DNA from: Neofusicoccum parvum | Lineage: Eukaryota; Ascomycota; Dothideomycetes; Botryosphaeriales; Botryosphaeriaceae | Direction: 5' to 3' | Length of the DNA: 64,000 bases | NCBI GenBank assembly: GCA_020912385.1 | Contig: CP087209.1 | Span: forward strand, 62,001-126,000 | Shown here: positions 10,874-21,297 of the stretch, piece after piece | Layout: each line of letters begins with the position of its first letter | Numbering within the stretch: position 1 is the first letter of the stretch | Notes under the pieces: model-generated | The model's database searches: none | The model's input: the letters and a program-made list of their open reading frames with translations, nothing else | What the model was told of the DNA's origin: nothing | Program-made: the position numbers and the translations under genes

Positions 10874-11845
10874 ATGAAAGCCTTCCGATTCGGAGATATC
10901 CTTACTGGGCTCGAGCTTCGAGACATTCCCGTCCCACGGCCAGGTTACGGGCAAGCGTTGATTTCTGTCAAAGCCGCCGGCCTTTGTCATTCAGATGCAC
11001 ACATCGTCAAAGGACAAGGTGACTCATGGGTCCAAAGGCGACCGATAACACTGGGCCACGAGGTCTCGGGAACCATCGTCGAACTCGGTGCTGGGCCGTC
11101 GCCATTCAATATTGGTGACCGTGTTGCAGTTGGTCTGCAAGCCCAGCCTGTCGCCTCAGCTAACTGGGCCGAAGCCATCGGACTTGGCTACGATGGAGGA
11201 TATGCCGAGTTTGCCATCGCCCATTACAAGCATCTGGTCAAGATCCCGGAGAATGTCACTTTTGCTCAAGCGGCTGTAGCAACCGACTCTATCCTCACAG
11301 CTTATCACGCCGTCACCGTCTCTGCCGGAGTCACCAAATCTAGCGTTGTGGGAATCATCGGTCTGGGTGGTCTCGGTCTCAATGGCGTTATCATCTCAGC
11401 CCTGCAAGGGGCAGAAGTGTACGGCGTTGACGTCAACACGGCTCAATTCGACGAAGCGAAATGATGTGGTGCCACCAAGTGCGCCACAAGCTTGGATGAT
11501 TTCTCAGGCGTTTCATTTGACGTCATCATCGACTTCGCTGGCGTGGGTACGACAACGGCTGCGGCCGTCTCGGCTGTGAAGATTTCCGGAACCGTCGTTC
11601 TCGTGGGGCTAGGCGCAAGTACCGTGCCTATCCCATCATCACCGTTTGTCACAAGAGATGTCACTCTGCGGGCGTCTTTGGGAGGATCTGTGGAGGACCT
11701 CGAGACAATTCTGGGCCTTATCGCTTCCGGCGCCATCTCGCCAAAGGTCGAGGAAATCCCTTTCGAGGACATTCCGAAGGGACTGGAGCGCCTCGAGAAG
11801 AACCAAGTCAAAGGGCGACTCTTCGCTTGTCCTGCATTCTCCTGA
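10874..11845 (+). pseudogene. Medium-chain alcohol dehydrogenase with one in-frame stop
   Basis: An intronless frame of the MDR alcohol dehydrogenase family. The GroES-like part begins MKAFRFGDILTG and carries the catalytic zinc residues in GLCHSDAH and GHEVSG. The NAD(P)-binding part has GIIGLGGLGLNG. The four-Cys structural zinc lobe is absent; that region reads AVGLQAQPVASANWAE. The frame continues unchanged to 11845 (FACPAFS), 323 residues in all, except for TGA at 11462-11464, right after EAK and before CGATKCA. CGA to TGA is the simplest explanation. The context TGA-TGT is not the known fungal readthrough signal TGA-CTA. Either the gene is freshly disabled or the base is an error. Its likely role is oxidation of an alcohol to the ketone used by the BVMO. 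Confidence 0.75.
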
Positions 11846-12011
11846 ACTAAGGCAGAGTGGAATCAAATTGTATGAAGAGACCGATGTCACTTCTCCTTCA
11901 AATGGGTGGAGCTTCTGATGTAGTGTTTGGCAGCTTGGTAAGCAACATAGTAATATTAGGTCTTTCATCTTTTCTCGTACCGCTCAGTAAGCCTTGACAA
12001 CAATAGGACTT

Positions 12012-13854
12012 TCAAAAGGTGAAGTTCTCAATCGTAAAGTTATCCATACCAAAGCCAAAGACACTGGTGTCTGGTGGGACTTCAATCACATCCGTTGGCG
12101 TGCCAGTAGTGCTGACTTGCTGGAACAAGACAGAACTTCGCTCTTCCAAGGAGATGGTCGGGAGACTGAAATCAGATGACATAAGAAATCCGTAGTCGAG
12201 AAAGCTACAAAGACGGTTCAAAGAATTGAAATCGTAGGGCTGAGAGGGGTCGAGAATGCGCGCGTACTGGCTGCTGTTTGCTTGAACGTTGTTTATCGAA
12301 TTAAACTGCATGGAGCTGTTAGGTGGGAGCGTTGACAGGCGAAGAGGTCTCACCATGTGGCGGGCGCAAGCCCAATAGCCCGACATATCACGCAGAAGGT
12401 CCTGGCAAAACGCAAGATCCACGAGCAGCTGCGCATCTTGGGAGTGACTGCCTGCCTGAATCTGTAGCACCAGTAAACCGGCAGCAACGGTAAGACAGTA
12501 GCTGTAGAAGGGGCTGCGCAGAGACACGCCGAGGTCCTGGGCGTCGCGAAAGATGCCGACGAGGTATAGGCTGATAGTTGTGCATGTGTGCAGACGGCGC
12601 TGGAGAAAGCCTGCCTTCAGCGGCTTCCCGCCCGCGTCAAGGTTCCGTCGCAGCACGAGTGGATGGTTCAGCAACAGGTAGCACAGGCCGAACGTGGCGT
12701 ACGTGTAGACGATGTGGCCCGCTCTCCGGGGATCGACGGTGCCATCGGGGCTGAAGGCGCGGGAGCGCAGCAACTGTCTGAAGTCTTCACCCGGGCCATG
12801 GTTCACCTCAAATAGCAAGAGCCGGGACTGTGTGGCTGCGAAGTCGGAGACATGCGCGCATCGGCCGGGCAGCGTGTGAGACTCGGGCTCGTCCAGCCGC
12901 ATCTGCTGGAAGCATGCGGCGAGGATGGAGGTGACGCCGACGGCGAGACCGAAGGCGCTCTCCAGTGCGGGCGAGTCTGTAGCGTTCATCTGACGGAGCA
13001 GCGGCATGTCGCTACATGGGTCTTGGGGATCATGCTCGTCGCGGGGCAAACGCAGCCTGCAGTGCTCGTCTAGAAGCGCGGGGGGTCTGTCTCTAGCGCA
13101 GGACAGCAGCTTGTCCAGAATGTAAACAGACCAGAACATGCGACGGCGCTCCTCCCGCTCGACGGCTGGGAGTGCAGCGTCGGGCTCGTTCATCAGGAGC
13201 AGCCGCTGGCAAATGCGGACGACAATGTCAGTGCGGAGCATGCCACGCTGGACGCGGCCATCTGCGCAGTCCATGTGAGCGTGCAGGAGAACGGCCTGGG
13301 CAGTTTCAAGGCCCCCGCCCTGCTCCACGTCGTCGCGGAGCATGTCCCAGCTGCGGTCGCGCCAGCTGTCAGCAGTGGCGGCAGGCACATCGGGCTCAAG
13401 ACTCGCAGCCGCCGCGGCGACAGCTAGCACGAGGGGATCGGGGAGCGCGCCCTGGACGAGGCGCTGGCGGAAGTGTTGTTCAGAAAAGAGCGAGTAGGGC
13501 TGGTTGTGGCAGTGGGCAAAGTAGGCGTCCACCGCGCGGCGCACCGCGTCGGCCTCGGACGACGGCACCGTGAAGTGCTGCGGAAGACTCTCTGTCAGCA
13601 CGTGCATCCGCGTCTCGAGGGCTCGTATGCGCTCGGCCAGCGACTCCTGCGGCAGCGGCGACATCCTGTCCTCGTAGCGACAGTCGCGGCCACGGCGGCG
13701 GCAGTAGGCACAGGCGGGCTTGTCGCCGGAGCATCGGATCTTCTTGCGGCTGTCTGCACGCGTCAGTAGCCGAGGCTGCGCAGGGCAGGGGACAGAATAC
13801 ACACCGGCAGACTATACAGGCCTGGCGAATGCGTTTGATGGCGCTGTCGGACAT
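12012..13854 (-). CDS. Zn2Cys6 transcription factor of the cluster
   Basis: Exon 1 is 13854-13805 and exon 2 is 13749-12012 (1788 nt, 595 residues). The intron (donor GTGTGT, acceptor ACAG) lies inside the zinc cluster. Splicing yields C-x2-C-x6-C-x6-C-x2-C-x6-C, starting ACIVCRRKKIRC near residue 13. A short linker with a possible coiled coil (ESLAERIRALETRMHVL) follows, then a fungal-specific middle homology region with RRRMFWSVYILDKLLSCA. The gene is divergent from the hydrolase with an 840 bp shared promoter, and lies between the dehydrogenase and hydrolase genes. It is therefore the likely pathway regulator, acting in the nucleus. Confidence 0.88.
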
Positions 13855-14534
13855 GTTGGCGGGCAGCGGCAGTCGGGGGTGAGCGGATTCAGTACGTGCA
13901 GGTGTACTGTTTAGGCGTCGGCTGTCGTTTGTGCGGGGAAAGGCAGGCGGTCTGGGCTGCTACCCCCATGCTGGCACCGGAGTTCCGGGCTAGGACACGT
14001 AAGAGAACGCAGTAGACATGGAGAGAGAACCGGGGACTGGAAGGCGTTATGTGGACAATAAAAAGACATGCGCGATTGGCGGACAACCTAGCTACATACT
14101 ACAGGACACATGCCTGGTAGCACGGATAAGCTTCATACTATAGCCAGAGCGCCGCCAGCACTACCGCCGTCCTGGCCGGGCCAAGCATTCTGCCGCTTGC
14201 ATGCTTAACTCGCCAATCAGCGAGCAGGCGCTTTCTATAGGCGAAAACCTTTATGTTAGGTGGTTTCGAGGGCTTACCGATGTGGAGTTGGCCTCGTCCT
14301 TATTCTCGGGTGGCTGCGCATCCGGCTAACCGGTGCCGCTTGGTCCAAGTGCTAGGTATCGCGCAAGAGAATGTCGGTGTGCCGCTACTGCATAGCTTCC
14401 ATCAAGGGGGGAAACCATCATGCAGACGTCCAAAATGCGCGCAGGTGCTGAGCGCAGGCGGCGTGCAGGGCTAGATAAGAAAGCGGGCATCACATATCAT
14501 GAGGCACCACCTCTCCGTGGTACTCGGAGGTTGG
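13855..14534. promoter_or_regulatory. Divergent promoter between regulator and hydrolase
   Basis: No coding frame is supported here. The stretch serves both the regulator (minus) and the hydrolase (plus). The recognisable motif cluster sits at its right end and is listed separately. Confidence 0.5.
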
Positions 14535-14602
14535 CGGTCCGCTTTTCGTCCTCCCGCTTACGGTCCGCTACGCGCATTCGGGGGTCGCGGGGCTTCGGTC
14601 CG
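14535..14602 (+). promoter_or_regulatory. Three CGGTCCG motifs before the hydrolase
   Basis: CGGTCCG at 14535-14541, 14561-14567 and 14596-14602, about 95-160 bp before the hydrolase ATG. The surrounding DNA is GC-rich with further CGG/CCG triplets. The motif is the same as in the dehydrogenase and BVMO promoters. Confidence 0.6.
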
Positions 14603-14694
14603 TCCCGGGCCGCGAATTGGCTGTTAATAAACGCTGCTTTGGGTACTCGCTATGGGAGCAAAACAGAAAACCCCAGCTTCCTGGTCCAGCAAAG

Positions 14695-15716
14695 ATGGAG
14701 GACGGCATCGAGGTTCGGGTGAACCCATGCTCTGCTGAAACGCTGGCGGCCCGCCGGGAGCAGAACCGCCAGATCGAAGCCGCGTCCGAGGCCAACAAGA
14801 AGTGGCACGAGTATGAGTCTGCCGCCGCGTACCGAAAGGCCCACTCAGCAACCTCGTTCAACAAACACGCCCGCACGTTGGAGATCGATTCGACCCATGG
14901 AGGCCACAAGATTCCTCTTCGCTGCATCAAGCCCTCCACGGGTGAACCCAATGGGGTGTGGCTGCATTTTCACGCTGGCAAGTAGAGCCTGCCCCCACCT
15001 CTCCCGGCGACAAGTTGCTGACCTGCTCAACCGGCGGCTTTGTGATCGGTTCTAACTCTATGTGCGATGATCTCCTCACCCGCCTTGCAGATGAGCTGTC
15101 CGTAACCGTGGTCTCTGTCGAGTACCGCCTCGCTCCGGAGCATCCGTTTCCTGCTGCCGGAGAGGACTGTCTCGACGCTGCAATGTATGCGCTCTCCCAA
15201 CATGGTCAGAGCAAGCTTGGGGGACCGTTGCACATTATTGGCGGCGAGTCAGCTGGGTCTTACCTCACCGTCTGGACAACGCTGCAGCTGAGACACAGAG
15301 GCATCGATGTCAGGGCCGAAATTCCAGCACTGGTGTGCTCCTACGGAATCTACGACCTAAATTACACCCCCTCAGTACATCAGCACACTCGGAATATTGT
15401 TCTTAGCGCGGCAGACACTATCAGCTTCATCGATACCGCCTTCCCTTTTCCCTCCGAAGCTCGCAGAGACGCTAAAATATCCACCATCTACGCCGATTTA
15501 AGGATTTTGCCGCCTGCATTGTTTATGGTCGGGTCGGTGGATCCGCTCATCGACGATTCGATTTTCATGGCAGCAAAATGGTCCCTGGCAGGCAACTCAG
15601 CCGTTCTAAAGATTGTGCGTGAAGCATTCCACGGATTCACTCTGATTCCGTCCGAGTCCACCGAAGAAGGACTGGACGAGATTTTCAAATTCGTGCGCGC
15701 TCATGTCAAGCCGTGA
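14695..15716 (+). CDS. HSL-type alpha/beta hydrolase (esterase) with a damaged intron
   Basis: Exon 1 (14695-14977) ends VWLHFHAG and exon 2 (15034-15716) begins GFVIGSNS. Joined, they give the oxyanion-hole motif H-x-G-G-F of the hormone-sensitive-lipase family and a 321-residue protein. The nucleophile is in GGESAGS, the acid probably in VDPLIDDS and the histidine in EAFHGFTL. The substrate type is carboxylic esters or lactones. The odd point is the 56-bp intron: it begins GCAAGT (a GC donor) but the frame-fitting end is ...CAACCG, not AG. A branch-like GCTGAC lies upstream. An A-to-C change in the acceptor would explain this. Unspliced, the frame stops at 14983. Confidence 0.75.
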
Positions 15717-16272
15717 TAATGGGGGGACGCCCAAGTGTTCCTCAGCGCTAGAATAGGACCAATGACAATGTATCTGCTGTTTGTCCAACTGCTTCTTTCC
15801 ATTTGTGACAGGTAAGACTGCTCATCGGAGTGATGCATGCAAAGCAGCTCTATTAGCTGTAGCTATCCTGAGCTCTCTTGATAGAATGCGACCTTTCTTT
15901 CTTAGGGGCACTCCTCAAACAGCAGTGGCAGATGTTTGAGAAAGATGCACCGTCTTATTACTTTCCCTATAGAGCTAGATAAGATCATGAGGATGTGTGC
16001 AGAAGTATTGCGCCAATTTCCAAGCAGCCCACCGATATGTGAACGGCAAACGGCATGACTGCTTCTATTGTCGTCCAAGGCTTCCGCTTACGCCAAAGTC
16101 AAAGGACGTAAAACAGCTATTCTAAGAAAGTCTAGAGGACCCAAGCTCGTTCATTCTTCTCTACCTTAATAATACCGTCAAAAAGCAGAATGCCATGATT
16201 GAGAGAGGCCCCCAGGGCACAGAGAAAGCAGTCCGCGTTGGAAACGAATGCACGGGAAGACACGGTTCGGTT
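15717..16272. other. Intergenic stretch, no gene seen
   Basis: Spacer downstream of the hydrolase; no frame of either strand resembles a known protein. It runs into the BVMO promoter. Confidence 0.5.
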
Positions 16273-16606
16273 CGGACCGAGCCCCGCGCAACCCGCTTTC
16301 TGGGCCGATTACCCCGGAACACGATTCTAGCAGACTTAAACGTCGATTTACTGTTATTGGTTAGCTCATTAAATAGTCAGGGTGCCGACAAGGTGTTCTA
16401 TTGTTGTGCTGCATTGTGAAGCTGGGTCTGTTTGCGTAAAAATATCTAACCACAGCATCGGCCCAGATCACCCATCTACAATGAAACAACAAAAATCCTT
16501 CTACAGTGTAGAGAGTAGCAAGGGATCTAGGCACATGGATGACGCTGGTACTGATCTGTTCCTCGGCCCGTCTACGAGTAAGCGGGGTGCGGACCGACAC
16601 GGTCCG
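16273..16606 (+). promoter_or_regulatory. Three CGGWCCG motifs before the BVMO gene
   Basis: CGGACCG at 16273-16279 and 16590-16596 and CGGTCCG at 16600-16606; the last two are 10 bp apart in opposite orientation, about 135-150 bp before the ATG. The motif matches that of the dehydrogenase and hydrolase promoters. Confidence 0.6.
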
Positions 16607-16741
16607 TTCCGCTGCCCTGAGCGAACGGCCTCGCATCATGATTGCTTTACAATATATATCGTGGGAAGCTGATCGACTACCAGCAGAGGAAGCAACCATT
16701 TTTTAAGTTTGCTTCCAGTACTGAGTTCAAAGATCCGCACA

Positions 16742-18906
16742 ATGCCTTCCTCCCGAGTATCCGAGGGTTACGAAATCTCAAACACTACGCTGTTTGATCC
16801 AGCCAACCGCCCAGTCAAGGTAATCGGGATCGGCGCAGGCGTCTCTGGTTTGATGATGGCGTACAAGATTCAGACCGAGTGCGAGAATGTGGAGCTTAAG
16901 ATATACGAGAAGAATCCTAATGTCGGCGGAACATGGTTCGAAAACCGCTACCCCGGGTACGTTTCAACATTTAAATAAGCCTGCCGCTTTCTGTCCCTTG
17001 CTAACCATTATTTTAGATGCGCGTAGGTCTACCGGTCACACATCCCTGTTTGCGACAACTCTGATCTTTGCTGTAGTTGTGACGTTCCCGCGCACGCCTA
17101 CGTCTTCCCGTGGGCCCCAAATCCAGAGTGGACCAGCATGTTGGCGGGGGCGAGTGAAATTTCCAATTATCTGAACAAGGTTGCCGATTGCTTTGATTTA
17201 CGGCAGTACATCCACCTAAATCACCAGGTGGCCGGGTGCTTCTGGGATGAAGAGAGGGGGAAATGGAAAGTGAAGGTCCAAATCGTGGAGCCGAAAGCGG
17301 ACTGGAGCTCAAGGGAGCCTCTCAGAGTGACTCAAGAGTTCTGGGATGAAGGAGACATTGTGCTTCACGCGACCGGCATCCTTAACCGTTGGTCATTCCC
17401 AAACATCCCAGGGCTGGAGTCGTTCAAAGGCCGTGTCATACACACTGCAGGGTGGCCTGATGACTACCGGGAAGAGCATTGGAAAGGTCAGAACGTTGCT
17501 GTGATAGGGAGTGGCGCCAGCTCTATCCAGGTCGTTCCAACAATGCAAGTATGGGCGGTCCAGAAACCCCAGTCTCTACGCAACTTTTATTGATCCTGCA
17601 CAGAAACACGTAAAGCACATGGACGTTTTTGCGAGGACGCCCAACTGGTTTGTCGAGATTGCCGGCCATCACGGCAACAATCGCCGCTGTGAGAACCCCA
17701 AGATCATCTCCACTCTTGTTTCTAACTCATGTGGCAGATGACCCAAGCGAGCGCGAGCGCTTTCGAAAGAACCCTGAGGAGCTGTTGAGACATATCAAAG
17801 AGACGGAATTGATGTACAACGCGCACTGGGACAACGCCATCATGGGAACAGAGCTCCAAAAGGAGGTGATCGAGAAGACTGCCAAGCGAATGAAAGATAT
17901 CGTCAAAGACGACACGCTTCTCAAAGGTGTGTGGTCGGACTAGAAACGACTTATCCGGAAACAGCTGACGTCTCGGCACAGGTATAACGCCCTCTTTCCC
18001 AGTCTCCTGCCGGAGAATTACCCCGGGAGACCCTTACTTGCATGCCATCCAGGAGCCAAACGTCAACATGCATTTCACTGGCGCTGCACGCATTGAAAAG
18101 GATGGCGTGGTCGGCGAAGACGGAACCGTTGTCACATGCGACACCATTGTCTGCGCCACCGGCTTTGACACGACTTGGAAGCCTCGTTTCCCCGTCGTGG
18201 GGCGCAATGGCGTTGACCTCAGGGAGAAGTGGAGGGATTCTCCTACGGCTTACTTTGGCGTGGCGTGCCCTGACATGCCAAATTGGATCACGTTCCTGGG
18301 GCCGAACTGGTAAGGCTACCGTGACTTTGGGCCAGCATAATGCCAAATACTGATGAACGAAAAACGGTTAGGCCAGTTGCACAAGGTAGCATCATTGGAG
18401 CCGTTGATGCCAACGGGAGTTACGCAGTGATGTGTATCAAGAAACTGCAGAGCGATTGGCTTCACAGCTTCTGCCCCCGACAAGACGTAACGAATGAGTA
18501 TAATGAACACACACAAATATGGGCCAAAAAGACCGTTTGGTCCCAAGACTGCCGCAGTTGGTACAAGGACTTGGACACAGGCCGCCTCACGTACGTTGGA
18601 AACCGGATTTACAACATCGGTACTGACCGTCTCGCAGAGCTGTATATTGCGGTCACTCGCTCCACTATCGCGATATGCTTTCTTCCGTCCGCTGGGAAGA
18701 CATGGACATCCGTTATACCAACGTAAGTGCTCGGAAGTAATTGGTCAGTCCACTGGACTAACGCGGATCCATGAAATCAGAAATGCAACCGCTTCGCATT
18801 CATGGGAATCGGAAGGCCCCTTTCTCAGGTACGCAAGGGTTCCGATATTTCGCCGTATTTCGGTCTTCAGAGAATCGACAAACGTTGGAGGTTTGCAAAG
18901 GAGTGA
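16742..18906 (+). CDS. Baeyer-Villiger monooxygenase (flavin-dependent)
   Basis: Nine exons: 16742-16956, 17017-17022, 17077-17548, 17604-17688, 17738-17926, 17982-18309, 18372-18590, 18638-18722 and 18781-18906 (1725 nt, 574 residues, frame closes). The FAD site is GIGAGVSG and the NADPH site GSGASS. Between them stands the BVMO fingerprint [11 protein letters not shown] (F-x-G-x3-H-x3-W). [15 protein letters not shown] is the usual flavin-proximal motif, and its GCA part needs a 6-nt exon. The enzyme inserts oxygen next to a ketone to give an ester or lactone. Its neighbours, a dehydrogenase that would make ketones and an esterase that would open the product, fit a single pathway. No lesion is visible. 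A small intron inside the last exon is possible. Confidence 0.9.
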
Positions 18907-19591
18907 CAGACCGAAGCAAATAATGGGAACCCGCAGGGTGGAGGAGTCAGATTGTTTCAACTGTAAGACACAGCGTGATGGCGGTCTCGGCCCCTGTGTT
19001 TCCTCTCCACTTCGGCGATCCTCCTTCATTTTGAAAACGAAAACGATTCACGGCACTTTCCGCACTTCAGATATGAGGACTGCCCACCTTGTTGTCTCTT
19101 TTACACTCTCGGAAAATATTTCATTAGATGCTGTCTCACTTTTCATATCTTTGTCTCTTCGGATACGGTGATGAGACCAACCCTCTGGCACGTCGTACTC
19201 AGTGAAGAATCGTGTCGCACCACTGAGTTTCCTGTAAAACTTCTCGGTCTTGAATATAGGGTGAAGTCGTAAGCCAGTACCTCACCAAATAGGTCAACAG
19301 AAAATAAGGACCTATGTCTACCGGCATCTCCTTCTGTGTCTGGCTGTTCCAGTAACTCATTATGCAATTCGTATGATGGCGGGTATTGGCGGAAATACAA
19401 CGGGCTCGAGTGGAAACACGCACTGACCACGAAACGCCTTCCAACCCGCAATCTATCCGCAACGTGAATCGGATCCACAAGCATTAACAAGCCTCTGCCG
19501 AGAAGTACTTATGGTGCTTGATCGGGCGGCCCTGGCTCCATGTACTTACCACAAGCAAAGAATCTTTTCTCGCGAGCACAGTTATTCTTTC
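18907..19591. other. Intergenic stretch, no gene seen
   Basis: Only short unlinked frames occur; the right part is the upstream region of the next secreted gene. Confidence 0.5.
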
Positions 19592-20565
19592 ATGATGCGC
19601 TTCGCTTTGTCTCTTGCCGCTCTTTCTCTTGCACTGAGCGCTAAGGCCGACGATGCGCAATGGCCTGACTACACCAAGTTCGGCAACATGTTTTACTCTG
19701 GTCCGACCAGCAACGGAGCATACATCACGAAGGCTACTTACTCCATGATTCCTCCTTCCACGCCTTGCGGTTACCACAGCGGAACGACGGAACAGGAGGA
19801 GCTCTCTCTTTGGATTGGTGTGCAGGCCGATCCCACTGGGAAAGACGTGATGGACATGAACTTCGTGCAGCCCTTACTGAACTGGGCTCCTAACCAGAAG
19901 GTCACGTGCGTAGCCCGTAGCGCCATCAGCCTTTCAATTCATAGGCTGACTGTTGTGCAGAGGTTGCGAGACCGATTCAGAGCATTGGTGCATTGCCGCG
20001 AGCACATACACTCCTTCCGGTCAACAGGGCCAAAGCTACAAGGAGATTCCCACCGGTTCCCAGCTGGACTTCACGAGTTTGTTTCCAACCACCCCAGCAA
20101 AAAGACATGTGAGATACTAAACAAGACGCAGTCTTCGTAGATTCGGACTCCAACGTCAACCAGACTGTGTGGATCGCAGGCGCGCTGATCTCGACCCAGG
20201 CCGATAGTACAAATACCTGCTTTCACTTTGATTCAAAAGATTAACTTTTCTCAGGCTCCGGTATGAAGCCGTCAGTCTTTTACTCGGGCAACGAATGCTC
20301 CCTGTACTCTTGCGGTACTCTCAACGGATACAGTAAGCTTTCTCTCCAAAACAAAGAGTGCAGACATGTCTAACGCTGCGTAGGCTGGTCCAACATCACT
20401 CTGCACCTCAACGAGGCCGACGAGAAGTACGGAAACTCTTTTACCTTGACTAACGCTACCTCGACCGGAGCGACTACCTCTGATGGTGGTAAGACTTGGC
20501 GCATTGAGGAGATTAAAATTGCCAAAGACTACCTTTACGTCAATGGCTCCCAGCAAGAATGCTGA
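19592..20565 (+). CDS. Secreted beta-rich protein of unknown function
   Basis: Five exons: 19592-19905, 19961-20076, 20141-20206, 20255-20332 and 20384-20565 (756 nt, 251 residues). The signal peptide is MMRFALSLAALSLALSAKA. The mature part has alternating hydrophobic strands, SLWIGVQADPTG, a WCIAAST segment, a conserved-looking Cys pair in ECSLYSCG, and ends NGSQQEC. The order of a W-x-G strand, a buried QP-LLNW and an outgoing strand is reminiscent of the eqolisin/G1 or concanavalin fold, but the glutamate-peptidase residues cannot be assigned. I regard the family as unknown. Confidence 0.7.
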
Positions 20566-21297
20566 GCAGGGGCAATGGGGTAAGCCCTCTCCTGTAGATG
20601 TCACCAATGCCTGCTGCGGATGAAACTATTGGGAAATTCTCAGAACAGATCGATGGCGAGCCTCCAGCTGTGAACTCAGTGAGGTATTGCCAAACGGTTA
20701 GCCAATTGCGCCATGACTCGGAGATTTGGAAAAGGGAAGATTGAACCCGAAGACAAATAAAATATTAGAGCAGCTGGTACTCCATCCCTGGTTTGCGATC
20801 TTGCGAGTTGCCAGTCCATTTCCCATCGCCATGATTCAGGAGCAAGAGCGGGAAAACAAGTTTTTCCCGGTAAAATCTCATCATTGATCTGAGACCTGTC
20901 ACATGTTGTAAATGCAGCCTGGATGCTGCGGAGGAATCCATCGTGTCCAGGATGTTATTCCTGTTGCCACTCACGTGATGGCTGTCAGCTCCGGGTGTGG
21001 CACGCTCGTTGCGCGCTCGTTGCGCGCTCGTTGCGCGTTAGTTGCGCACTTCGCTGCGTGCTCCTTCCTATCCTCACCGACGTCAGTATATAATGATTGT
21101 CGGAACAGTTCATGAGTATGTATCCGACTTTGGTTCTTCACTAGCGGCCAGAGTATTTCCTGCCAATCCACTGCGTTACCCTGCTTGTGTTCGATTTACG
21201 GTAAGCTTTCCAAGCTTCCCGGTCTTTCTTCCATTTTGAAAAGCTTATGATTCCCCTCAGATACGCTCTTCATTAAGCCTCAACACCAATTCAGAAG
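20566..21297. other. Intergenic stretch before the FAD oxidase
   Basis: No gene is supported. It contains the short tandem array listed next and then the oxidase promoter. Confidence 0.5.
21003..21046. repeat. 11-bp tandem repeat, four units
   Basis: CGCTCGTTGCG three times exactly (21003-21035) and once as CGTTAGTTGCG (21036-21046), about 255-295 bp before the oxidase ATG. Confidence 0.95.

Noticed and set aside
14535..16606. The CGG/CCG-rich promoter stretches as remains of coding exons or rRNA spacers
   Set aside because: No frame continues through them on either strand and the exact 7-mers recur only as short motifs in promoter positions.
20670..20725. Possible tRNA (GGTTAGCCAATTGCGCC part)
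   Set aside because: It resembles a D-arm for a few bases only; no acceptor stem, anticodon arm or T-arm can be folded around it.
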